Shown: positions 45,203 through 54,500, counted from the first letter of the stretch. The stretch is 64,000 nucleotides of DNA from Verrucomicrobiia bacterium (GCA_030425485.1 JAUIAM010000001.1:186001-250000); one strand, 5' to 3'. Notes: a model not told the origin generated them from the sequence alone. A program made the numbers and translations.

Positions 45203-46210
45203 TCAAGGGGCTGTTGAAACGTGAAACGTGGGTTGACCGCTTTGCCAGGTAAAATCGGGAGAAAAATCCCAGGTTTCGGGGGTTAGGCGGCGGACAGATT
45301 CTTTGTAGGTAAGCCAGGGTTTGGTCTTATGGGGATTGTCATAGACGTGCAATTGTCTGCATGTGGCCTGCACGTCACTGCGAAGAAGCAGTTGCACGAT
45401 GCCGTTCTCCCACGTGCGTACGTTTATCATTTCAACGCGGGCCTGCGCACTAAACCCCAGGCCGATGCCGAGGTTTTTATAAACATCAGCGTTCTCAATC
45501 CGAATGCTCGTACGATCCGTGTTCAGGAGCCCGTTATCGTTCTGAAAGAAAAGCCCGCCGCGTATTTCGCACTGAATCGTACCGTGGGCAGAGAAGCCTT
45601 CGTCCAGATTATGGCTGCCCGTAATCTGCTCGAAAATCAGGCCCTCGCCACTGCCGTGCAGGTTAAAACCGTCATTGCGCGAGCCGGTGGCGATGAGTTC
45701 GCGGTAGTGGTGATGGGATACATCCTTGAGGGCGACAACGCTGTCGCGCGTGGAGATTTCCCAGCCGCTTTCCGGTGTGCCCGGCTTGAGGATAAGCAGG
45801 GATGCTTCGAGGTCAAAGTAAACGCCAAACTCAAACTCCCCGGCGGCGGTCTCACGAACGCGCTTGCCCTCGAAACGCAGGACAAAGGGATAGGCGACGG
45901 GGGGAGTGGCCTGGCCATCATGGAACGTGAGCGGATCAAAGCCCGTGATTTCGTTACCATTACCCTCGATCATGATGGGCTTGTCTACTGTGCCCGAAAC
46001 GTGGATGCGGAGTGCTTCGCGATAGGGACCACTGCCCGGGGCGATCCAAAGGGTGTCGCCGGGCTTTAACTCAGCGGCTGCTTCGCTCAGGGTCGCGTAG
46101 GCGTCCTCGCTGCCCGGATCAACCGCTACAACACGACCTGCCTGGCAGGTCAGTGCCAGGGGACATATGAGTGCCACGAGAAGTGGAAGCAGTTGGGGGC
46201 AGGGAAACAT
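45203..46210 (-). CDS. Secreted right-handed beta-helix protein
   Basis: 335 residues. The signal peptide is QLLPLLVALICPLALTCQA. GDTLWIAPGSGPYREALRIH and PIMIEGNGNEITG are the start of a parallel beta-helix, and repeated turns follow (NDGFNLHGSGEGLIFEQITG, NLDEGFSAHGTIQCEIRGG, NDNGLLNTDRTSIRIENADV). This is the fold of pectate-lyase-like and related carbohydrate enzymes. No catalytic set is assigned. Its stop overlaps the start region of the prepilin-like gene, and it begins 4 bp after the GH110-like gene. Confidence 0.85.
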   Translation of the reverse strand: MFPCPQLLPLLVALICPLALTCQAGRVVAVDPGSEDAYATLSEAAAELKPGDTLWIAPGSGPYREALRIHVSGTVDKPIMIEGNGNEITGFDPLTFHDGQATPPVAYPFVLRFEGKRVRETAAGEFEFGVYFDLEASLLILKPGTPESGWEISTRDSVVALKDVSHHHYRELIATGSRNDGFNLHGSGEGLIFEQITGSHNLDEGFSAHGTIQCEIRGGLFFQNDNGLLNTDRTSIRIENADVYKNLGIGLGFSAQARVEMINVRTWENGIVQLLLRSDVQATCRQLHVYDNPHKTKPWLTYKESVRRLTPETWDFSPDFTWQSGQPTFHVSTAP

Positions 46211-46214
46211 GTGA

Positions 46215-47975
46215 TTATTCTTCGATCACGATATCCGTCGAGTTGTTGATGCTAATCGGGTCCATGGCCTGAACACCATAGCCGGACCCGGTTTCGGGCG
46301 TGCTCGTCTGGTTGGTGTCGATGAGGGTATTCCGGCTGATGAAAACGTTGTGGCTCTGATTGAGGAAGATACCGGCCGCGCCAGTGTTCTTGATCAAGTT
46401 GTCTGTGATGATGATGTTCCGGTTCCAGGTGTCGGGGAGTGGTGTCTCGGGCGATGCGCCACGGTGAAACACAGCGATGGCACCCGGCGCATAGGAATTG
46501 TGAGCAACGGTCTTCATGTCGAAGGCAGCGTTACGGATGGTATTGCCCGAGACGATGATGTCCTGCACCCAGCCCGCTTCGCGGAAAAAGGTCAGCTCTG
46601 CCCCAAGTTTAATCGCGCCCTGCTTTACGTTTTCGATGACATTATCCTGAATGATACCGCGGGAGGACATCAGGCGCAGACCGCACCCGCGATGGTTGTA
46701 GAAGGTGTTGTTGCGGATAATGTAGCCGGGGGCCGAAATGGCGGGCACTTCGAGGAAGTCGCCAGCTTGCACGTTCAGCTCGTCTTCGAGCTCCAGGCGA
46801 TAGACGGTAAGACGCCCGGACTTAACCGCTTTCGATTGCCAGACCTCTTCAGCTATGGCGGCAAAGTCGTCCGGGGGATTCTGCTCGACGGCAAAGCTGG
46901 TCGAAGTCGCCGTGCCCTTGATGCCGAAAGTATCCGGTCGCATGGAGCGGACTTCGTCCCCGGGGCGAATGACCGAAGCAAAGGCTTCCTCGTTGTACGG
47001 GCGCAACAGGTAAACGGTCTTCCCCTCAACGCGTGCCACGTAGAAGGCGATGCCGTGGAGGTTTACCGCGTCGTCGCCCATGCCGGAGAAATCGCAGTCT
47101 TCGAGTACTGGCCCGGTACGGGCATAGGCGTAGTTAAAGCCGTCTGCGCAGGTGGAAAACAGGCGCGGTACACTGGCTCCGGGAGGAGTGGGGCCGGGCT
47201 CGATACGGTAGCTGAATACGTTGGTGCCGTCCATGAAGCGGCAGATGACGCCGATCGAAGGAACGCTCCAGATGGTGACGTCGTCGATACGGACATCGCT
47301 GCAGTTTTCCATGCGAATGCCCCGGGAATGCCGGAAGTCCAGGACAACGAAGTCGCCGAGCTCAATGGCGTCAAAAACAGATTGCTGCGCGGCGGAGAAG
47401 CGCAGAAACCCCTCGCGCGAGTTGATGGCTTTGGCCTCTTTGGCATAGATATCCGGTGCGTCCAACTTCCACTCATACGTCTCCGGGGAAAAGATGTGCG
47501 CGCGTCCAGTCAGGAGTTCTGGTGCCAGGTCCGGGTAGCCCTCCTGCACGCTGAAGTAGACCTCGCGGGTGTCGCTATCTTTGCGATCAATCGTTACCTG
47601 AGTGAAGGGCAGGGGATCAAAATCGATAGTAAAGCCTTTCAGGTCGAGGCCTTCACACTCTCGGATCATCATGCCGCCGTCGTGCCAGTCGGTAAAGATG
47701 AGCACCGCGTCGTCGCCTTCGAGCGTGAAATCCGTGAGCCCTGTGAGCTCCAGCGCGTGGTCGAGTCTGTGTTCTCCGGCGGGTAACACAAAGCGTTGCT
47801 CTCCCTTGGCCACGGCAGCATCAATCTGCTGTTGCAGGCTGGGTTCGCTGCAGGCGATCATGGGCAGCATGGCGAGGGCCAGCCCGAGGCATCGGGCGCG
47901 CCGCCGAGTTGACGTAGGGCTGAACTGTGGACGAAAGCTCGCGCTTTGAGCGCATGGGGTGGGGTGCAAACGCAT
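46215..47975 (-). CDS. Secreted beta-helix glycosidase, GH110-like
   Basis: 586 residues. The signal region is GLALAMLPMIAC, possibly a lipoprotein. A right-handed beta-helix is evident from GLTDFTLEGDDAVLIFTDW, GIRMENCSDVRIDDVTIWS and GIIQDNVIENVKQGAIKLG. The segment EDCDFSGMGDDAVNLHGIAFY closely resembles the DDAxNVHG region of GH110 alpha-1,3-galactosidases, in which two neighbouring aspartates are catalytic. This places it as GH110-like by resemblance; a lyase cannot be excluded. It starts a four-gene minus-strand unit (beta-helix, prepilin, Gfo/Idh). An IclR-type palindrome lies 64 bp upstream of its start. Confidence 0.8.
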   Translation of the reverse strand: MRLHPTPCAQSASFRPQFSPTSTRRRARCLGLALAMLPMIACSEPSLQQQIDAAVAKGEQRFVLPAGEHRLDHALELTGLTDFTLEGDDAVLIFTDWHDGGMMIRECEGLDLKGFTIDFDPLPFTQVTIDRKDSDTREVYFSVQEGYPDLAPELLTGRAHIFSPETYEWKLDAPDIYAKEAKAINSREGFLRFSAAQQSVFDAIELGDFVVLDFRHSRGIRMENCSDVRIDDVTIWSVPSIGVICRFMDGTNVFSYRIEPGPTPPGASVPRLFSTCADGFNYAYARTGPVLEDCDFSGMGDDAVNLHGIAFYVARVEGKTVYLLRPYNEEAFASVIRPGDEVRSMRPDTFGIKGTATSTSFAVEQNPPDDFAAIAEEVWQSKAVKSGRLTVYRLELEDELNVQAGDFLEVPAISAPGYIIRNNTFYNHRGCGLRLMSSRGIIQDNVIENVKQGAIKLGAELTFFREAGWVQDIIVSGNTIRNAAFDMKTVAHNSYAPGAIAVFHRGASPETPLPDTWNRNIIITDNLIKNTGAAGIFLNQSHNVFISRNTLIDTNQTSTPETGSGYGVQAMDPISINNSTDIVIEE

Positions 47976-48038
47976 GGGTATAAACTATGCGCACAGTGGT
48001 CTTAGCATCAAGCGTAGTAGCGTGTATACGGTTAAGTA

Positions 48039-48056
48039 TGTTCCACTTTTGGAACA
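48039..48056. promoter_or_regulatory. Putative IclR operator 2
   Basis: TGTTCCA-CTTT-TGGAACA, a perfect 7-bp palindrome with the same 4-nt spacer as the site beside the IclR gene. It lies 64 bp upstream of the GH110-like start (minus) and 175 bp upstream of the divergent PEP-CTERM start. Confidence 0.65.
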
Positions 48057-48112
48057 CGGGTAGGTGAGCCCGTAACTGGCTTGAGGTGGAGCTTGGGCAG
48101 GAATTGCCTGTT

Positions 48113-48128
48113 GTGCCATATTTGGAAC
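48113..48128. promoter_or_regulatory. Putative IclR operator 3
   Basis: GTGCCA-TATT-TGGAAC, one mismatch from the perfect site and again with a 4-nt spacer. It lies 57 bp after the second site and 103 bp before the PEP-CTERM start. Confidence 0.5.
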
Positions 48129-48230
48129 GACGATCGCCATTTCGGCCTTATCCACTTGCTGGAATGACCACTTATATGGATACTGTTTTGTGAGTTTTCA
48201 CTCAACTTACTCTATTACCCAACAAGATAA

Positions 48231-49370
48231 ATGACTATGAAAAAAACAATATCCCACACATTGGTATTACCCTTCGCGGTTAGTGTTCTCGGTGCCCTCA
48301 TGGTGCCTTCCCTTCACGCTGTTAATAATTTTTGGGACAATACCGGTACGGATTGGAGCACTGATTCCAATTGGACTGGTACGGGCTATCCTGACTCCGG
48401 TGGCGACGTCGCCATCTTTTCCAGCGCAGCGGTGACGAACCCCAATCTCAGTCAGTCTGAGTCGATTTCCCGCATCACGGCCAATAGCTCGGGTTCTCAG
48501 GGCTATACGGTCACCTCGGACAATAGCGGCATTTCGCTGACGGTGGGTACGAATGGTGATGGCAACGCAAGCGCGATCAACTACACGCCGACGACCGGGA
48601 CCTTTACCTTCGATGCGCCCGTCGTCTTCGGTGCCGCCTCCAGCACGACACAGTACGTCAACGTCAACGCGACCGCCAACCCGTCGGTCTATGGTAACGT
48701 CATCATGAACGGTGCGGTCACGACGAGCAATGCGATCACACTGGACAAGACCGGTAACGGCTACCTCACGCTGAGTAGCAGTAACAATGCTTTGTCTGGT
48801 AACATACAGGTAAGCGCGGGTAAGCTGGTCATGAGTGGCTCGGGTGTGCTCGGTAGTGCTAACCTTGTGCTGAATGGGGGTACCTTTGATATCTCCGCTA
48901 TTACTGGTAGCAACTTTACCCACAGCGCGGCGCTTAACGGCAGTGGCACGGTTTCCGGTGGTGGAAACACGCTGTCCGTCAACGGCCTCAATGCAAATGT
49001 CACCATGGACCTGAATGATGTCACCCTGGCCCTGGGCGGCACCTCTATCTTCGACTTTACCGACCCATCACTTGGTGCTGGTACCTATGACCTGGTTCAG
49101 GGGGTTGATAGCAGCATCGTCTTTGCAGGATTGCTGGAACTCAACTTCTCCGGTGGTGCATATGAGAATGGTGACTTCGTACAGATTTTCGATGTAGACG
49201 ACTACTCGGGTGATTTTACCGGGATCAACGTAACGGGGCTGGGCGAAGGTCAATCCGCTTATTTTGATGCCCTTACCGGCACGGTCAGCATTATTCCCGA
49301 GTCGAACTCGACGGCCACCCTGCTGGGATTGGCTGTCTTGCTGCTGGTCTATCGGCGCACACGCCGCTAA
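48231..49370 (+). CDS. PEP-CTERM-like surface protein with variant motif
   Basis: 379 residues from ATG 48231 (ATG 48237 is an alternative). The signal peptide is HTLVLPFAVSVLGALMVPSLHA. NNFWDNTGTDWSTDSNWTGTGYP and repeated beta-strand units (LSSSNNALSGNIQVSAGKLV) are like the autotransporter-repeat proteins. The C-terminal tail has the order of a sorting signal, PES-hydrophobic (TATLLGLAVLLLV)-YRRTRR, but the canonical PEP is replaced by PES. Two IclR-type palindromes stand in its 255-bp upstream region, suggesting substrate-responsive expression. A strong hairpin terminator follows it. Confidence 0.87.
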   Translation: MTMKKTISHTLVLPFAVSVLGALMVPSLHAVNNFWDNTGTDWSTDSNWTGTGYPDSGGDVAIFSSAAVTNPNLSQSESISRITANSSGSQGYTVTSDNSGISLTVGTNGDGNASAINYTPTTGTFTFDAPVVFGAASSTTQYVNVNATANPSVYGNVIMNGAVTTSNAITLDKTGNGYLTLSSSNNALSGNIQVSAGKLVMSGSGVLGSANLVLNGGTFDISAITGSNFTHSAALNGSGTVSGGGNTLSVNGLNANVTMDLNDVTLALGGTSIFDFTDPSLGAGTYDLVQGVDSSIVFAGLLELNFSGGAYENGDFVQIFDVDDYSGDFTGINVTGLGEGQSAYFDALTGTVSIIPESNSTATLLGLAVLLLVYRRTRR

Positions 49371-49431
49371 AGCGGCTTTTGGCTTCGCTGCTAATACCAG
49401 CCGATCCAGCATACAAAGTTATAGTCATTTA

Positions 49432-49460
49432 AAAGGCTGCCCTCGTAAGGGGCAGCCTTT
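49432..49460. terminator. Bidirectional hairpin terminator
   Basis: AAAGGCTGCCC (49432-49442) pairs perfectly with GGGCAGCCTTT (49450-49460) around 7 nt, between the convergent PEP-CTERM and PAS-AraC genes. The T-run is short (three), so efficiency is uncertain. Confidence 0.8.
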
Positions 49461-49474
49461 GCAGCATACACGGG

Positions 49475-50224
49475 CTAGGATGCCGTTCTGGTGAATGAAG
49501 TGCGGTAATCCTTCGGACTCATTGTCATTTGCCTGCGGAATGCGCGGGAGAAGGCGGCAGGGCTCTCGTAGCCGCATTCGAAGGTGATTTCGCTGATGTT
49601 CAGTGGAGTTTCAGTGAGTAAATGGCAGGCCCGCGAAAGGCGGAGTTGGGCAAGGAACTCGCCGGGGCTGATGCGCAGATGGGCCTTGAACTGGCGGGTG
49701 AGTGTGGAGATCGACATGCCCGCGCCCTGAGCCATGCTGGCCACATCGACGCCATCGGCCATGTGCTGGCGGCAATAGCGTGTGATTTGGCTGATCGCAC
49801 GGTACTGGGCAGGCATTTGCTCCTGCGCCTCCGTCATCGCTCGCGAGATGCCAGCCGTGCCGATGACCTTGCCCCTGTTGTCCTGAACGGGGAGTTTGGT
49901 GGTCGAGCGCCATTCGACTTCGCCGAAGCGATTGGCGAGCAGTTCGACTTTGCGATGGATCGCCCGGCCGGTTGCCATTACGCGCTGATCGTCCTCCATG
50001 AATACCCGGGCAAACTCGGGAAAATACAGGTCAGCGTCAGATTTTTCGAGAATGTCCGCTTTGGGCAGATTGACGCATTCAGCAAAGGTCTGGTTGAGGG
50101 CGAGAATGCGGCATTGGCGGTCTTTTACCCAGAATAGTACTTCCGGGACGTCATTAAACAATGAAAGTACGGGTTCGATTGCGCATTGGAGCAAATGCGT
50201 CCTGTCGTCCGGTTTCGGGATCAT
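49475..50224 (-). CDS. PAS domain AraC-family regulator, probable xyl regulator
   Basis: 249 residues from ATG 50224; ATG 50266 (14 residues longer) is an alternative and no ribosome-binding site separates them. The N-terminal PAS domain is PEVLFWVKDRQCRILALNQTFAECVN...DLYFPEFARVFMEDD. The C-terminal AraC helix-turn-helix pair is SMAQGAGMSISTLTRQFKAH and ISEITFECGYESPAAFSRAFRRQMTMSPKDYR. It is divergent from xylA, so it probably regulates xylose use in response to a ligand sensed by PAS. That sugar is not shown by sequence. Confidence 0.93.
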   Translation of the reverse strand: MIPKPDDRTHLLQCAIEPVLSLFNDVPEVLFWVKDRQCRILALNQTFAECVNLPKADILEKSDADLYFPEFARVFMEDDQRVMATGRAIHRKVELLANRFGEVEWRSTTKLPVQDNRGKVIGTAGISRAMTEAQEQMPAQYRAISQITRYCRQHMADGVDVASMAQGAGMSISTLTRQFKAHLRISPGEFLAQLRLSRACHLLTETPLNISEITFECGYESPAAFSRAFRRQMTMSPKDYRTSFTRTAS

Positions 50225-50321
50225 GAGCGATTCTGCATGGTTTTTGCGACGTGCTGCAATTCCCATTTTCGGCAAAACGTGCTACACTGTCATCACACAC
50301 AACCCCTAACCCGGAGCTATC

Positions 50322-51629
50322 ATGACATCCTTCTTCGCCTGTGATCCCATCCCCTACGAAGGGCCGAGTTCCCGAAATCCGCTGGCCTTCAAACACTATC
50401 AACCCGACGAGCTCGTCGAGGGAAAGCCCATGCGCGAGCATCTGCGCTTTGCCGCGCCTTACTGGCATGTGATGCGCAATGTCCTGGCCGATCCCTTTGG
50501 CTCCGGGACGGCCCAGATGCCCTGGGATGATGGCTCGGACTCGGTGGAAAATGCCCTGAAGCGAGTCGATGTATTCTTCGAGTTTTTGGCTAAGATGGGG
50601 ATCGAGTACTATTGCTGGCATGACCGCGATATTGCCCCTGAACTGAACGATCTGGCCGCCTCAAATCAAGCCCTCGATGCTGTGGTGGCAAAGCTTAAGG
50701 ATAAGCAGGCCGAGACCGGGGTAAAGCTCCTGTGGGGCACTGCGTGTCTGTTCGCGCACCCGCGCTACGCGCAGGGGGCAGCCACCTCGCCCGACCTGAA
50801 GGTTTACAGCTATGCCGCGGCGCAGGTAAAGAAAGCCCTCGAAGCAACGCGCGAACTAGATGGCCTGGGCTACACCTTTTGGGGTGGGCGCGAGGGCTAT
50901 GCGACCTTGCTCAATACGGATATGAAGCGCGAGCTGGATAACCTTGCGGCCTTTCTGCACATGGCGGTCGATCACGCCAAGCAGATCGGCTTCGAAGGGC
51001 CATTTTACATCGAGCCCAAACCGCGAGAACCGGCCACGCATCAGTACGACTCCGACGCGGCAGCCTGCCTGAACTTCCTCCGCGAGTACGGCCTCATGGA
51101 GCATTTTAAGCTCAATATCGAGACCAATCACGCCACGCTGGCCGGGCACACCATGGAGCACGAGCTTACCGTAGCTGCCAACGCCGGCATGCTGGGCAGC
51201 ATCGATGCCAATCGCGGCGATACCCTCATCGGGTGGGATACGGATCAGTTTCCGACGGACCTGTACCTCACGACCCAGGTCATGCTTGTCGTGCTTGGCA
51301 TGGGTGGCTTTCGCACCGGAGGGCTGAACTTTGACGCAAAGCGTCGCCGAGAGTCACACGACCCGATGGACCTTATTTATGCGCATATTGGAGGTATGGA
51401 TACCTTTGCCCGCGGGTTGAAGACTGCGGCGGCTATTCGCAAAGACGGGCGGCTTTCTGCGTTTACACAGGAGCGCTACCAGAGCTTTGACGGCGAACTG
51501 GGTAAGCGCATCGCCGATGGCAAATGCAGTCTGAGTGAGCTGGAGCAACTCGCCCTATCCGGTGGTGAGCCCGAACTGGCCAGCGGGCGCCAGGAGCTCC
51601 TGGAAAATCTCATCAACGAATTTATCTAA
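50322..51629 (+). CDS. xylA: Xylose isomerase
   Basis: 435 residues. The class II xylose isomerase signatures are [57 protein letters not shown] and [10 protein letters not shown], including the metal-binding Glu, Asp and His residues. It converts D-xylose to D-xylulose in the cytoplasm. GGAG lies 6 nt before the ATG. It forms a pair with xylB, whose ATG follows 6 bp after its stop. Confidence 0.98.
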   Translation: MTSFFACDPIPYEGPSSRNPLAFKHYQPDELVEGKPMREHLRFAAPYWHVMRNVLADPFGSGTAQMPWDDGSDSVENALKRVDVFFEFLAKMGIEYYCWHDRDIAPELNDLAASNQALDAVVAKLKDKQAETGVKLLWGTACLFAHPRYAQGAATSPDLKVYSYAAAQVKKALEATRELDGLGYTFWGGREGYATLLNTDMKRELDNLAAFLHMAVDHAKQIGFEGPFYIEPKPREPATHQYDSDAAACLNFLREYGLMEHFKLNIETNHATLAGHTMEHELTVAANAGMLGSIDANRGDTLIGWDTDQFPTDLYLTTQVMLVVLGMGGFRTGGLNFDAKRRRESHDPMDLIYAHIGGMDTFARGLKTAAAIRKDGRLSAFTQERYQSFDGELGKRIADGKCSLSELEQLALSGGEPELASGRQELLENLINEFI

Positions 51630-51635
51630 GCCCTT

Positions 51636-53186
51636 ATGCCCCTCTCGCTTGGTATCGACGCATCCACTCAGAGCGTGTCTGGTCTGGTTATTGACACCTG
51701 TACGGGGTCCATCGTGGCCCAGGTTTCAGTCAACTTTGGCCAAGACCTGCCGCAGTACAACGCGCCCTCGGGCTTTATACCCGGCGGTAAAAATGGCGAA
51801 GTGCATGCTGACCCCTGCATGTGGCTCGACGCACTGGAGTTAATGCTGGAGCGGCTTGGGGGAGAGTGCGACCTGTCGCGCATTGAGGCGGTTTCGGGTG
51901 CCGGTCAGCAGCACGGCTCCGTCTACCTGAACGCGCAATGGCCCCAGGCAGTGAAACATCTTCGTACCGACTGCACCTTGGCGGAACAGTTGCGCGGCTG
52001 CCTTAGTCGGTCCACGTCACCGATCTGGATGGATACCTCCACGGGTGATGAGTGCCGCGAGATCGCCCGTGCGGTGGGAGGCGATGCGGTCGTTTGCTCC
52101 AAGTCTGGCTCAGTGGCCATCGAGCGATTCACGGGCCCGCAGATCCGACGCTTTTATAAGTCCGATCCTGAAGCCTATGCACGTACCGCTCGCATTCATC
52201 TTGTCAGTTCATTCCTCTGCTCTGTCCTGGTCGGCTGCGACGCGCCCGTGGATACCGGCGACGGCGCTGGCATGAACCTGTTGGCGCTGGATGGCTGGCA
52301 ATGGGATGAGGCGCTGCTTGATGCGACCGCGCCCGGGCTGTCAGGCCGTCTGCCGTCCGTTGCGACAGGCAATCAGGTTGCGGGAAATGTTTCCCCGTAC
52401 TTTGTGCAAAAATTCGGTTTTCGGGCCGATGCGCAAGTCAGCGTATTTACGGGGGACAATCCGAGCAGCCTGGTGGGCATGGGGGCCAGCGATCCGGGCA
52501 AGGTGGTCATTTCTCTGGGAACGTCGGACACTTTTTTTGCCGCCATGCCCACCGTGGTGGCAGACCCCGATGGCTATGGGCATGTCTTTGGTAATCCGAA
52601 TGGTGGGGTGATGTCTCTCCAGTGCTTTATCAATGGGTCTCTGGCCCGTGAGGCGGTCAAGGCGCGCTTTGGCTACGATTGGGACGCCTTTTCGACAGCC
52701 CTTGAGCAGAGCGAGCCCGGTAATGGCGGCGACCTGATGATTCCGTTTTTTCAACCTGAGATCAGTCCGCGCATTACACTTTCCGCGCCGATACTAAAAG
52801 GGGGCAAGGCGTTCGAGCGATGGGAGCAGCCCGAGAAGGTGATCCGAGCATGCGTCGAAGGGCAGTTTATCAACATGAAGCTCCGCAGCACGTGGATGAG
52901 GCTTGAGCCGCAGGAGATTTACCTTACCGGAGGCGCTTCAAAAAGCAGCGCGATTGCGCAGGTGGTGGCCGACGTCTTTCAGGCCCGCGTGATCCGTATC
53001 GCAGTGAGCGAATCCGTTGCACTGGGGGCGGCCATGCGCGCGGCTGCAAATACCTTTAGCGATACGCTGGCTGAATTGACTGCACGTTTTTGTCAGCAGG
53101 ATGAAGCGTCCGCACGTCAACCAGCGGTTGAGGCATCCGCCTACGACGTGCTGACGGATAGTTTCCGGCAGTGCCTGGCGGAGTGA
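51636..53186 (+). CDS. xylB: Xylulokinase
   Basis: 516 residues of the FGGY carbohydrate kinase family. SLGIDASTQSVSGLVID is the phosphate-binding start, SGAGQQHGSVYLN the substrate loop, IWMDTSTGDECREI the region with the catalytic environment, and SLGTSDTFFAAMPTVV and YLTGGASKSSAIAQVVADVF the ATP-binding domain. It phosphorylates D-xylulose to enter the pentose phosphate pathway. The gene follows xylA after 6 bp, in one operon under the divergent PAS-AraC regulator. The length is near the family mean. Confidence 0.96.
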   Translation: MPLSLGIDASTQSVSGLVIDTCTGSIVAQVSVNFGQDLPQYNAPSGFIPGGKNGEVHADPCMWLDALELMLERLGGECDLSRIEAVSGAGQQHGSVYLNAQWPQAVKHLRTDCTLAEQLRGCLSRSTSPIWMDTSTGDECREIARAVGGDAVVCSKSGSVAIERFTGPQIRRFYKSDPEAYARTARIHLVSSFLCSVLVGCDAPVDTGDGAGMNLLALDGWQWDEALLDATAPGLSGRLPSVATGNQVAGNVSPYFVQKFGFRADAQVSVFTGDNPSSLVGMGASDPGKVVISLGTSDTFFAAMPTVVADPDGYGHVFGNPNGGVMSLQCFINGSLAREAVKARFGYDWDAFSTALEQSEPGNGGDLMIPFFQPEISPRITLSAPILKGGKAFERWEQPEKVIRACVEGQFINMKLRSTWMRLEPQEIYLTGGASKSSAIAQVVADVFQARVIRIAVSESVALGAAMRAAANTFSDTLAELTARFCQQDEASARQPAVEASAYDVLTDSFRQCLAE

Positions 53187-53234
53187 GCTGCTGGCGGTCC
53201 GCTGGTCCGTAGAGAGTATGTTTGCTTTAGCGCG

Positions 53235-54401
53235 TTACGCAGACACGTGCTTTCTTCTTCTCCAGGCAAGGGCGGTGAGGAGTGCCAGGCCACAGAGCAT
53301 GGAGTAGTGCATGGGCTCGGGGATGAGCAGTGGGGAGATTTCGCGAAAAATATCGGTGGGGATGTGCCCGTCATCGTAGAACTGTTTGAGGTTGGTCAGG
53401 ATGACGACGGTCTGGTCGCTGTCGAGATCGTGGAGGGCAAGGGCCTGGTAGCCGAGGTAGTCGCCAGTGTGACCGAGGAAGCCGTCGATCTCGCCAATAC
53501 CCAGACCGTAGGCATCGTATTCCGGGCCGTCGCCGCCGATGGTGTTGAGCATTTGCAGGCGCTCAGCCTGCATCTCGGGGGAGAGGAGAATCCCGTCGGC
53601 CAGGGCTTCGGCCCAGAGGCGGAGGTCGTCCATGTCGGCCACCATTGCGCCTGAGCCCGCGGATGAGCTGGGGCTGCTGACGGTGATGTCCTCATAGCCG
53701 ATCCCCGGGTCAAATACGCCGTAGCCGTGCGCAAAGGGGTCGAGAATATCGACCGTGCTGGGGTAGAGGGTGCTGTCGAGCCCGAGGGGGGTGAGGACGT
53801 GGTTGTTGATCTCGCTCGCAAGCGAGTTGCCCGTGACTTGCTCGATGACCATGCCGAGGGCGACAGTGTTGGTGTTGGAGTATTGCCAGCGGGTGCCGGG
53901 GGCAAAGTTCGCGCCGTTGCGGTCGGCCACATCGACCAACTCCTGCGGTGCCCATTGGCGGGAAAGGTCTTCAAAGAGCTCGTTCACAAAGGTGCCGTCA
54001 GCGGTGTAATTATAAATGCCGCTGGTCATGTTGGCGAGTTGGCGGAGAGTGGCGTTGCCGTTCTCGATGTTGGGCAGGTAAGTGCTGATGCTGCTGTCGA
54101 GGTTGACCTGTCCGCTGTCGGCAAGCTGGAGGAGCCGCGTCACGGTGAAGGACTTTGTCACGCTGCCAATGCGAGTGTGGTCTGAAGTGCTGATCGGGGC
54201 GTTGGTTTCGAGGTTACTCACGCCGCGGGCAAAGGTTGTGATGGCGGTATCGCCCTGCCAGACTCCGACGATGATACCGGGCACACCGTTGGCGTCCTGA
54301 TGCTGGGCGGCGATGTCGTAGATGTCTGTGGCCAGATCGGCGTGGGCCAGCGTTGAGAAAAAGAGCAGGGGCGTGAGCCAAAGGCGAAGTGGATGCGTCA
54401 T
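53235..54401 (-). CDS. PEP-CTERM serine hydrolase (beta-lactamase/DD-peptidase fold)
   Basis: 388 residues from ATG 54401, with signal peptide (LRLWLTPLLFFSTLAHA). The catalytic Ser-x-x-Lys is S80-K83 in IGSVTKSFTVTRLL, the YSN motif is in WQYSNTNTVALG, and the third box is HTG in GFLGHTGDYLGYQ instead of KTG. This is the class C/EstB/DD-peptidase-like family. Unusually, the C-terminus has a PEP-CTERM signal: LIPEPMHYSM, a hydrophobic helix and WRRRKHVSA. It would be anchored at the surface or matrix. The substrate may be an ester or peptide. Confidence 0.9.
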   Translation of the reverse strand: MTHPLRLWLTPLLFFSTLAHADLATDIYDIAAQHQDANGVPGIIVGVWQGDTAITTFARGVSNLETNAPISTSDHTRIGSVTKSFTVTRLLQLADSGQVNLDSSISTYLPNIENGNATLRQLANMTSGIYNYTADGTFVNELFEDLSRQWAPQELVDVADRNGANFAPGTRWQYSNTNTVALGMVIEQVTGNSLASEINNHVLTPLGLDSTLYPSTVDILDPFAHGYGVFDPGIGYEDITVSSPSSSAGSGAMVADMDDLRLWAEALADGILLSPEMQAERLQMLNTIGGDGPEYDAYGLGIGEIDGFLGHTGDYLGYQALALHDLDSDQTVVILTNLKQFYDDGHIPTDIFREISPLLIPEPMHYSMLCGLALLTALAWRRRKHVSA

Positions 54402-54500
54402 GTTTGTGGAGATAGATAGGGCAGCCTGTCGTTTTTGCAATCCAGTCTTGAGACATGGCTACGCTATTTTATTCCGCTCGTCGATAGCGTGCAAAATAAA

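Noticed and set aside
46350-47786. 478-residue plus-strand frame opposite the GH110-like gene
   Set aside because: Shadow of a clear secreted beta-helix protein; no own signal or motif.
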